Under the pieces are notes generated by a model. The model was not told the origin of the DNA and searched no databases. It was given only the letters and a program-made list of their open reading frames with translations. 64,000 nt of DNA, from assembly GCF_003015185.1 (NCBI RefSeq), contig NZ_CP027860.1, positions 4,330,501-4,394,500 on the forward strand. Reading direction: 5' to 3'. Both the position numbers and the translations under genes were made by a program. The stretch comes from Ahniella affigens (lineage in GTDB: Bacteria > Pseudomonadota > Gammaproteobacteria > Xanthomonadales > Ahniellaceae). Shown here one piece after another: positions 27,827 to 35,164 of the stretch (position 1 is its first letter; each line of letters starts with the position of its first letter).

Positions 27827-28346
27827 TGACCATTCTGGACATAATGACCATTCTGACAGACCATTCTGGACAGGCACCAACCCGAGTGGGCGAGCCTGAG
27901 CTACTTGACGAAAGGAGTACCTCTCGAAACGTTCAAAACTCCAGAGTGCAAGCCAGGACCACGAGCTAGCCATCTCCAAGTAATGGCTAGCCCCAAACAG
28001 ACCATTCTGGACAGGCACCCGGACCATTCTGGACAGGCACCAACCCGAGTGGGCGAGCCTGAGCAGAGGCAAGCCCGGACAGAGGGCAAGTCCGGAGAGG
28101 GCAAGTCCAGACACGCACTAATTCATGGCACCGAACGAGAGGCAAGTCCGGACACGCACCAATTCATGGCACCGAAGAATAAGCGCGACCAAACGTTGCG
28201 GTTAGCCGCCGGCTTTCAGGTATCAAACCTAGCTCGTCTTTGGGCAAGTCCGGACACGCACCAATTCGTGGCGCCGCAGAAGAAGCGCAAGCAATCGTTT
28301 CGGCTTGCCGCCGGCTTTCAGGTATCAAACCTAGCTCGTCTTTGAG
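27827..28346. repeat. Cluster of GGACA-type repeated words and a 102-bp direct repeat
   Basis: The motif GACCATTCTGGACAGGCACC occurs at about 27859, 28002 and 28021, with a 40-bp direct repeat that continues into CAACCCGAGTGGGCGAGCC. From 28061 the related GGCAAGTCCGGACACGCACC word takes over. Units 28142-28242 and 28243-28344 are a roughly 102-bp direct duplication. No credible gene is present; the 985-bp space 27610-28595 holds only these words and unremarkable DNA up to the transposase stop. Confidence 0.85.
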
Positions 28347-28595
28347 AGCAGGCTAAGCCCAACACCGCTCGACCGCGTTTCCTCGCCAAAGCAGTTCGGT
28401 GCGCAAGTGAGCGCGTCAGATTGCTGTGAGTCTAGGAGTTGCTCTCTAGGTCGCCGGCACGAACTGGCTCGCATTTGGCAATGCCGCAAAGCGTGGCGTC
28501 TGCGGCTTGATCAACTGGGGACCGGAAATTTGGTGTGACTGAATGGCGAACATGACCAGTAGTCTTTGAACCGATCTCGCCGCTCGCGGACCAAT

Positions 28596-29567
28596 TCAGA
28601 ATGCCAACGCCTGTCGATACACCTTCCGGGCCAACTGATAGCCAACCAGCCAACGTCGCCCGGTGTCCGCTGCGAATTGAATCAGGCGATCGAGTGCGCC
28701 CAGTGCCGACACTCTGGCTTCGCCAAAGCCTCGCACTTGCTGATCCCATTGATCCGGATCGATTTTGAGCGCCATCATGATTGGCCGCACTTCGTCTGAG
28801 ATTCGTCCGGGCTTTCCTTGGTGCCAGTGGCGGCCAGTAAAGTCCGCCAGCAGAAGGTAACTTTGGCTGGACAAGCTTAGCCCTCCCTGCTTAATTCCCG
28901 CGATCGATTCAAGTGGGTGCTCGGCCAAAGGCGCTTCTGCTCCAATCTGAGCGATTCGGCGCTGCGCACTCGTGTGCTTCGAGCTCGGGAGGTCGGTCGC
29001 CATCTTGGCCCGAATCGGATTAAGGTCCGCATACACCATGGCCGCCAACAGCGCCCGCTCGTCGACCAATGCTTGCGCCTTGAATCGACCCTCCCAGAAC
29101 CGACCGGTGCAGCCGTCTTCCCTATTCGCCTGCCGAGCAATCGGTTCAACCAGACTCTTCATGAACCAACTCAAGTTCCGAAGTCGATCGCGATATTCAG
29201 CAACTAGTTCCGGCGCCGCGGCGATATTCACGATTCGAGTCTTCTGCGAACCCGGATCACCAGAACCAGGAAACGCCTGACACCATCGGACCGCGACTTC
29301 TTCATCAGACCAACCCGCAGCGGCACTCGCATCAATCTTAAGGACCACGTGCAGATGATTGCTCATCACCGCATAGGCATAGATCGAGACCGAGTAGACC
29401 TCGGCTAACATCAACAATCGCTCTTCGATCAATTCTCGACGATGTTCGTAGTCGATGCCGGTCAAGGGATCAACGCCGCACAGCCAAGCACGCCGAACAC
29501 AGCGACTGACGCAGTGATAGTAACCAGTGCAATTCGGTGGAACCGTTCGTTCGCGGGCTTGGGGCAT
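28596..29567 (-). CDS. REP-associated tyrosine transposase (RAYT, IS200-like)
   Basis: A 323-residue member of the Y1/HUH transposase family, RAYT branch. Visible are the N-terminal YYHCVSRCVRRAWLCG, the HUH metal motif in AVMSNHLHVVLKID, the RLRNLSWFMKSL region carrying the conserved helix before the catalytic Tyr, and CTGRFWEGRFKAQALVDERALLAAMVYADLNPIRAKMA. RAYTs nick and join single-stranded DNA at REP hairpins. The frame is intact. TTCTGAATTGGT occurs in inverted copies at both ends (the stop-codon side and about 29658), and an ATTTCTGAG/CTCAGAAAT hairpin lies just upstream (29635-29656). Confidence 0.92.
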   Translation of the reverse strand: MPQARERTVPPNCTGYYHCVSRCVRRAWLCGVDPLTGIDYEHRRELIEERLLMLAEVYSVSIYAYAVMSNHLHVVLKIDASAAAGWSDEEVAVRWCQAFPGSGDPGSQKTRIVNIAAAPELVAEYRDRLRNLSWFMKSLVEPIARQANREDGCTGRFWEGRFKAQALVDERALLAAMVYADLNPIRAKMATDLPSSKHTSAQRRIAQIGAEAPLAEHPLESIAGIKQGGLSLSSQSYLLLADFTGRHWHQGKPGRISDEVRPIMMALKIDPDQWDQQVRGFGEARVSALGALDRLIQFAADTGRRWLVGYQLARKVYRQALAF

Positions 29568-29690
29568 GTTGAGCGCCTTCCGTGGCGGGGTTTTCGACTA
29601 ATTCTTGCTCCACCACTGGCCGAGCGCATTGGCGGATTTCTGAGATTTGCCTCAGAAATTTCTGAATTGGTGCGTGTCCGCTATTGCCGC

Positions 29691-29979
29691 AAGCGGAGCT
29701 GACCGGGCGCGTCATAGATCGACAAGCTACCTAACGACAGCGCGCATCTGCGGAACCAGTAGCCGATCACTGGCGCGCCAAGACCATCGCATCCATCGGG
29801 GGACGTTGTCCCCCTTCTTATGGGCACCACGCTATGACGCCAGTGCCGACGAGGCTACGATGCAAACTTGGTCGGGGCACGAAAATCGTGCGACGCAAGA
29901 GTGGGAAAACAGGCCAAATCCTCACAAAATCGTACGCTGCCAATTTGGCACGAAATGCGATGGGAGTGAGGTGCGCTAC
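29691..29979 (+). repeat. 289-bp ExeA-end element, copy 1
   Basis: It begins with the last codons and stop of an ExeA-like ATPase gene (AAGCGGAGCTGA) and continues through a fixed noncoding part: a GGGGGAC/GTCCCCC hairpin followed by TTCTTAT, then a G/A-rich stretch ending GTGCGCTAC. The rest of the ATPase gene is absent. It lies 82 bp beyond the stop of immunity gene 1. Copies 2 and 3 are at 33702 and 34348. The 5' side (29568-29690) holds only the RAYT upstream hairpin. Confidence 0.88.
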
Positions 29980-30061
29980 ATCGTGTCCGCTATTATTCGC
30001 TCATAGGGTCTACTGACCTAAGCTGATGCGTGTCCCTTCTCACCGAAGGAATTTCTTGGTG

Positions 30062-30496
30062 TCATGGTTTCCCACAATCGCTCGAATGTCGAGCCTGTGG
30101 CTGCAAACTGAGCAGTGCATCCAAGAGTTTAGATAAGTCAGTGTTTGCGGCCACACAGAATTCTGGATCGTTTACGCGAAACCATTCCCGCCCGGCTGCA
30201 CTCGAACGTTCAGGACGCTGATCAAGCTTAGAGGGATAGATGGCATACTGTCTGGAAATCCCCGAGCGCATGAGTGTCCATTCGGTACGCCCGGAGTAGA
30301 CCTGAAGCGCTCGCTCGAAGAGATCTTGAAATTCCGCTTCCTTTTCAACGCAAACACGGACAACTATCAGGGGCGGATATCGAAGTCCGCTGAGAGACAT
30401 TGGCGAAACACGGAACCACGTGATCATGCGACGAGCACTGAGTTCTTTGGTCAGGAGCCACGCTGCAGAAGGTCGAAGTTCACTGGCATCAATCAT
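30062..30496 (-). CDS. Candidate immunity protein for the papain-fold RHS toxin
   Basis: A 144-residue cytoplasmic protein with no recognised family, starting right at the stop of RHS toxin gene 1: TGATG, where the ATG shares a base with the stop. AAAGGA lies 8 nt upstream. Contents include a Trp-rich start (SAAWLLTKELSARRMITWFRV), a hydrophobic strand (LIVVRVCVE) and a basic-acidic middle. Position directly after a polymorphic-toxin tip is the usual place of the cognate immunity gene, so the role is inferred from context only. A 289-bp element follows at once. Confidence 0.68.
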   Translation of the reverse strand: MIDASELRPSAAWLLTKELSARRMITWFRVSPMSLSGLRYPPLIVVRVCVEKEAEFQDLFERALQVYSGRTEWTLMRSGISRQYAIYPSKLDQRPERSSAAGREWFRVNDPEFCVAANTDLSKLLDALLSLQPQARHSSDCGKP

Positions 30497-32994
30497 CACA
30501 TTGGTCCTTTACGGAGTCTCTTGGTCTTGTCGCTTGGATCGAGGAGCCGGTGCGATATCCCACTTGGATTAGCCGACCTCATAGATCTAACATAGTCCTT
30601 CTTTGAAAAAGGCGCCTTCGAAACGAAGGGATCGTAAATGTATACCCCGTCCGAGTAGACGCTATGGTAGGCGAATCCCGAGTCATCAATTGAATTCGGA
30701 AGCATGAGAGCCTCCCTATTTCCTTGTCCCATCACGCTATCATAGTTGCTCGGCCAGTCCATGTTCCGCGGCCCCATCACTACGATTTCTCCACTTCCGC
30801 CGTTCGCTTGCATTAATTGCTCCGCGTAGTCGGTGCAATAGACATCACAAGGATCCGAACTTAGGTAATGAGTTCTCAATTCCGCAAGCCTCGTTGATGC
30901 TGCCTCGCTTGGCCCTTGACTGCCTGGCAGTGCCTCACGCTTCGTCGATGCGGCTGGCTGCGCTTCGCCCTCGACACTGACTCTTATCTTGAATGCACGG
31001 GGAGAGCTTTGCGAAGTCAAAGGCGCAATTGACGAACCTTCAATCTCGGGAAAGTCTCCTCTCCTAGCCATAAGCGGAGGCATCATCTCATTGTCGACTG
31101 CGCCAACGCGACGGATACTCCCTGCCATCGAACTTACTTCGCGCCCAGCCGATCCGGTCAACCGCGCGATACCGACGCCGCCGCTTCGTATTAGTGACGC
31201 AGCCCCCGTCGCACCTGACGCAACATCAAGCCCAACGCCCATGCTGATTCTTGCAGCCGCTCGATAGTCGCCGGCCGCTAGTGCGGCATCTGCCGCAGCC
31301 ATGCGACGCCCGAGATTGTCGCCAATCGCATCGATCGGATTGTTCGCTAGAAAGCGGTATACCGCGTAGGAACGATCCTCAAGCTTGGCGTCACCGCCCG
31401 TGTCCACCAAACCGAAGGTCTGATACTTGATCTGTGCACTATGCACTTCTGATCCTAGTTCCAACAAAGAAGCCGCTGTTTCGACAGCGAATTCTTGAAT
31501 CGCGTCGGCTCTGCCAGCCTTTTCTTGAATGTTCCGTTGAATCATGGCGTCGGCTCGGGCAATGTCTTCCGACCGATTCATTTGACCCCGAATCAATGCG
31601 AGGTCAGCTCCGAACGAATCTCGCCCGCGGCGCCCATCCGGATCCACAAACACCACCGGACTCCCATTCCCATACAAGTACTTGTTGAACGTAATCGGTC
31701 GATTCACATCGCCGTTGGCGGGATCGCTGCTGTTGAACTGGCCGAGGATCGGGTCATACCAACGGGCATTGGCGTAGTAGAGGCCCAGGTCTTGGTCTTT
31801 CTGGTAGCCGGTATAACCGATGCTTTGCTGGTCGTTGCTGACCAGGTTGGCTTGGCCGGATAGGCGCGGGTTGCTGTTGGCGTCAGCACTGCTGCCGGGC
31901 GCGCTGCTCTGGCCGTTGGCGGTTTGCTTTTCGGTATTGCCCCAGGCGTCGAGCGTGTTCGACACGACCGGATCACCCTGGCTGTCGCTGATCACGACCG
32001 GGGTGTTCAGGGCGTCGAGTTGATAAAAGTGGATGTTGGCCTGGGGATTGTTGCTGCCGCCGCCATTGCCGCTTGGGGCAAAGCGGATATGGCGATCGAG
32101 CTTGGCACCGTAGCGATAGCTGTCGGTGATCTTCAGGCCGTCGGCGTTCGGGGTTTGCGTGGCCGCGCTGCCGGGAATCGCCTCATGCAATAGGTTCAGG
32201 CCTTCGCGAAGCTCATAGGTCACACTCGCCGAAGCCGGCTGCGGTTGGCCATTCAGCCAAGGCGTTTCAATCCGGGCAACTTTCTGGTCTTCAGCGTCGT
32301 AGACAAACTGCAGCGTCGGGGCGTTCTGGCTGTTCGGTACGTCGGGCTCGGCCTTGATCAGCCGATCCCTGGCATCGAAGGTGTAGGTGGTCGCATTGAC
32401 CAGTACCAAGGGCAGACCGCGCCAGAGCTCGCGTCGTGTGCGATTGCCATAGCCGTCATATTGATACCGAACCTCCAGCTGGTTGACCGGATCCACCACC
32501 CGTGTCAACTGATCGCGCTCGTTGTAGGTAAATGTCTTCTGACTCAGCACCACGTTGTCAGACCAACGTGTGACGGTTTCTGAAAGGCGATTGCCGACGC
32601 CATCCAAGGCCCAAGTGGTGTAGGTATCTGGATTGGCGGCGTCTGGTGGCGACTGCGATTCTAAGGCTTGAACCAGACGATCATCGTGGTCGTAGTTATA
32701 GATCGTTTGACGGCTTCGGGCCGACTGGCCCGGCAGCGCCGCTTCGGTTCGCGTTTCGCCAATGCGATTTCCATTGCTGTCGTAGTTGTACTGGAGCGTG
32801 AGCGTGGCAACACTGTTCTTGCTGTAAGCAATCTGCGTGAGCCGCTTGGCCGAGTCGTACTGCCAGAAGCTCTCCACGCCGTTGCTGTGATTGATCGACT
32901 CCAATCGGCCATCCGTCCGCCAGCTCATGCTGCTCAAGCCATCATTGCTCGACGCCGCCAACACGCGGTTAGCTTCGTCAAACGTCTGCGTCAT
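30496..32994 (-). CDS. RHS protein, 5'-truncated, with papain-fold toxin tip
   Basis: An 832-residue open frame from the first ATG, but RHS coding continues open to about 33090, where it is cut by an ExeA-type ATPase sequence, so the N-terminal part of the RHS shell is missing. YD repeats (YDxxGNRxxE, RDQLTRVVD) run to the core end DLGLYYANARWYDPILGQF and the cleavage-type motif NPVVFVDPDGR equivalent (GSPVVFVDPDGRRG). A linker of about 180 residues follows, almost the same as in the second RHS gene. The C-terminal 110 residues have CDVYCTDYAEQL, then AYHSVYSDGVYIYDPFV: Cys, His and Asp as in papain-fold toxins. Expression is uncertain without a start region. Confidence 0.85.
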   Translation of the reverse strand: MTQTFDEANRVLAASSNDGLSSMSWRTDGRLESINHSNGVESFWQYDSAKRLTQIAYSKNSVATLTLQYNYDSNGNRIGETRTEAALPGQSARSRQTIYNYDHDDRLVQALESQSPPDAANPDTYTTWALDGVGNRLSETVTRWSDNVVLSQKTFTYNERDQLTRVVDPVNQLEVRYQYDGYGNRTRRELWRGLPLVLVNATTYTFDARDRLIKAEPDVPNSQNAPTLQFVYDAEDQKVARIETPWLNGQPQPASASVTYELREGLNLLHEAIPGSAATQTPNADGLKITDSYRYGAKLDRHIRFAPSGNGGGSNNPQANIHFYQLDALNTPVVISDSQGDPVVSNTLDAWGNTEKQTANGQSSAPGSSADANSNPRLSGQANLVSNDQQSIGYTGYQKDQDLGLYYANARWYDPILGQFNSSDPANGDVNRPITFNKYLYGNGSPVVFVDPDGRRGRDSFGADLALIRGQMNRSEDIARADAMIQRNIQEKAGRADAIQEFAVETAASLLELGSEVHSAQIKYQTFGLVDTGGDAKLEDRSYAVYRFLANNPIDAIGDNLGRRMAAADAALAAGDYRAAARISMGVGLDVASGATGAASLIRSGGVGIARLTGSAGREVSSMAGSIRRVGAVDNEMMPPLMARRGDFPEIEGSSIAPLTSQSSPRAFKIRVSVEGEAQPAASTKREALPGSQGPSEAASTRLAELRTHYLSSDPCDVYCTDYAEQLMQANGGSGEIVVMGPRNMDWPSNYDSVMGQGNREALMLPNSIDDSGFAYHSVYSDGVYIYDPFVSKAPFSKKDYVRSMRSANPSGISHRLLDPSDKTKRLRKGPM

Positions 32995-33089
32995 GGCGAC
33001 GGCGGTCGCATCCTGAGCCTGTAGACGATTGCCATTGGCATCCAGGCCAAACTTGAACCGCGCTTCAAAGTTGCTCAGCGCCGCATTGA

Positions 33090-33713
33090 GTGATCGTCTC
33101 GTTCACGCAAACCCTGCACACTTATCAGCCGATCCTCAGGCTGCTGGCTGAATCCATGCAAGTCACCGCGCCGATGAAAGACATCGAAAAAGAGCTGGTG
33201 CAAGCGGCCTATCGGCACGTACAATCGCAGAAGACGCTGACCATCGTCATTGATGATGCGCACTTGCTCGATGTTGGCATCCTGCGGCGCTTGCGGCTTC
33301 TGTTTGAACGCTTCCCGAAGAAGCACAGCTTGGTCCTGCTGGGTCATCCGGAACTGCTGCATCGTCTGTCGATGATGTGCAATGAGGACATCAAGAGCCG
33401 GATCAGTTACTCCAAACAGATCCTGCCACTGCATGATGCCGACCTCATCGCCTTCATCATCGCCGAACTCGCTGCGGTTGGCTTAGGCGCCAACACCTTC
33501 GACGAGGCCGCCTTGCAGGTCATCGCCCGCGCCGTTCAAGGCAACCTACGACTCTGCCGCAACCTCGCCCAAGCCAGCCTCATCGCCGCCTGCCTCGATC
33601 ACCAACGCATCGTCACCGTCAACCACGTCAACACCGCCTTGCTTCAACCACACTGGCGATCGCACGAGGCGTTGATCAAGCAACAGGTCAAACCTGAACC
33701 CAAGCGGCGCTGA
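33090..33713 (+). pseudogene. ExeA/TniB-type AAA ATPase, 5'-truncated
   Basis: About 207 residues of the C-terminal part of an ExeA/MuB/TniB-like AAA ATPase, the helper ATPase found next to DDE transposases or as secretion ATPase ExeA. Walker B (LTIVIDDAHLL) and the sensor-like VLLGHPELLHRL are present, then a helical C-terminal domain (FDEAALQVIARAVQGNLRLCRNLA). The Walker A region and the first hundred residues are missing, replaced by the truncated RHS gene on the other strand. No transposase partner is seen in the window. Confidence 0.82.
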
Positions 33714-33990
33714 CCGGGCGCGTCATCAATCAACGAGCAACCTAACGCCAGCGCGCATCTGCGGAACAAGTAGTCGGAAACCGGCGCGCCAGAACCATCG
33801 CAACCATCGGGGGACTTTGTCCCCCTTCTTATGGACAACACGCTATGACGCCAGTGCCGACGAGGCTACGATGCAAGCTTGGTCGGGGCGTGAAAATCGT
33901 GCGATGCCAAAATGGGAAAACAGGCCCAATCCTCAAAAAATCGTACGCTGCCAATTTGGCACGAAATGCGATGGCAGTGAGGTGCGCTAC
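33702..33990 (+). repeat. 289-bp ExeA-end element, copy 2
   Basis: Same element as at 29691 and 34348, here attached to the longest ATPase remnant. It starts at AAGCGGCGCTGA (the ATPase stop) and ends GTGCGCTAC. The GGGGGAC-TTT-GTCCCCC hairpin is perfect. Confidence 0.92.
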
Positions 33991-33991
33991 A

Positions 33992-34359
33992 ATCCGGAAC
34001 TGCTGCATCGTCTGTCGATGATGTGCAACGAGGACATCAAGAGCCGGATCAGTTACTCCAAACAGATCCTGCCACTGCATGATGCCGACCTCATCGCCTT
34101 CATCATCGCCGAACTCGCTGCGGTTGGCTTAGGCGCCAACACCTTCGACGAGGCCGCCTTGCAGGTCATCGCCCGCGCCGTTCAAGGCAACCTACGACTC
34201 TGCCGCAACCTCGCCCAAGCCAGCCTCATCGCCGCCTGCCTCGATCACCAACGCATCGTCACCGTCAACCACGTCAATAACGCCTTTCTTCAACCACACT
34301 GGCGATCGCACGAGGCGTTAATCAAGCAACAGGTCAAACCTGAACCCAGGCGGAGCTGA
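33992..34359 (+). pseudogene. ExeA/TniB-type ATPase, second C-terminal fragment
   Basis: Duplicate of the last 120 residues of the upstream ATPase remnant, from PELLHRLSMMCNED to the stop. It is fused in frame to the end of element copy 2, which is not true coding sequence. Differences from the first fragment are few (VNNAFLQ for VNTALLQ, RRS for KRR end). Confidence 0.85.
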
Positions 34360-34636
34360 CCGGGCGCGTCATAGACCGAAGAGCTACCTAACGCCAGCGC
34401 GCATCTGCGGAACAAGTAGTCGAACACTGGCGCGTCAAGACCATCGCAACCATCGGGGGACTTTGTCCCCCTTCTTATGGACAACACGCTATGACGCCAG
34501 TGCCGACGAGGCTACGATGCAAGCTTGGTCGGGGCGTGAAAATCGTGCGATGCCAAAATGGGAAAACAGGCCCAATCCTCAAAAAATCGTACGCTGCCAA
34601 TTTGGCACGAAATGCGATGGGAGTGAGGCACGCTAC
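34348..34636 (+). repeat. 289-bp ExeA-end element, copy 3
   Basis: Third copy, ending 22 bp beyond the stop of immunity gene 2. The placement mirrors copy 1, which ends 82 bp beyond the stop of immunity gene 1. It begins at the ATPase stop (AGGCGGAGCTGA) and ends GGCACGCTAC. Confidence 0.92.
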
Positions 34637-34658
34637 AGATACACTTGATAAAGGACAC

Positions 34659-35144
34659 TCAGGAATGTCTTGATTGTTGGGAGTCCTTCATTGCGTGTTT
34701 GGCTGCCTCAACCCATACAGGTCGACGAGGCAGTGCATTACCGCATAGAGGGCAGCCAACAACTCTTCTATTCCACGCTCTGTCGAATGCAGCTTCTGGA
34801 TCTGGCGTACCGAAATACAGAGCAGGTTCTGCCGCAAGCGCAATGAGACCTGCCCATCCACAATGCTTGCAGGTGTCCCTTTCCACATGAACCCGAATCC
34901 ACTCGGAATCATATTTGTAGAGTATTACTGCCCCCCACTTTTTTAGCCTCCCCCTCCTATCGAGGCCGAAACAGAACTCGTTCTGATGGGAGGCGACGAA
35001 CTCCAATTCATGAGCGCCCGACGCAACGAAGGATGGCGAGATATCTCTATCCAGAAAGGGCATTCCTGCTCTCACAATCTCCCAAGCGTCGGATTCAAGC
35101 ACGTATACCTTGGCACAATCAATTTCTAGTTCTTTATGACCCAT
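34659..35144 (-). CDS. Candidate immunity protein for the ART-like RHS toxin, zinc-ribbon type
   Basis: A 161-residue protein 20 bp after the stop of RHS toxin gene 2. It has two CxxC pairs (CKHCGW and CPLCGN, about 45 residues apart) that can form a zinc ribbon, with an acidic start (ELEIDCAKVYVLESDAWEIV). I do not know the family. The ATG at 35144 is preferred because GAAGGTGA lies upstream; a TTG at 35162 is possible. The immunity role is inferred from position behind a toxin tip. It has no similarity visible to immunity gene 1. Confidence 0.68.
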   Translation of the reverse strand: MGHKELEIDCAKVYVLESDAWEIVRAGMPFLDRDISPSFVASGAHELEFVASHQNEFCFGLDRRGRLKKWGAVILYKYDSEWIRVHVERDTCKHCGWAGLIALAAEPALYFGTPDPEAAFDRAWNRRVVGCPLCGNALPRRPVWVEAAKHAMKDSQQSRHS

Positions 35145-35164
35145 ACTGGCAATCACCTTCAAAT

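Larger units (their letters stand above)
33346..34637 (+). repeat. 646-bp tandem duplication
   Basis: The unit 33346-33991 (second half of the ATPase gene plus the 289-bp end) is repeated almost exactly as 33992-34637. The junction CGCTAC-A-ATCCGGAACTGC joins the end of the element directly to the middle of the ATPase gene. Differences between copies are a few single bases, so the duplication is recent. Confidence 0.93.

Noticed and set aside
27905-28345. A 146-codon plus-strand frame with KxKRxQxxRLAAGFQVSNLARL twice
   Set aside because: It is the translation of the 102-bp direct repeat and the GGACACGCACC words; no start signal.
30989-32583. Plus-strand frames inside RHS gene 1, and likewise 36143-37357 inside RHS gene 2
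   Set aside because: Antisense shadows of high-GC YD-repeat coding; no ribosome sites and no family pattern.
33817-34359. A 180-residue frame joining the element end to the ATPase fragment
   Set aside because: The first third is the noncoding element read through; the fusion is a by-product of the 646-bp duplication.
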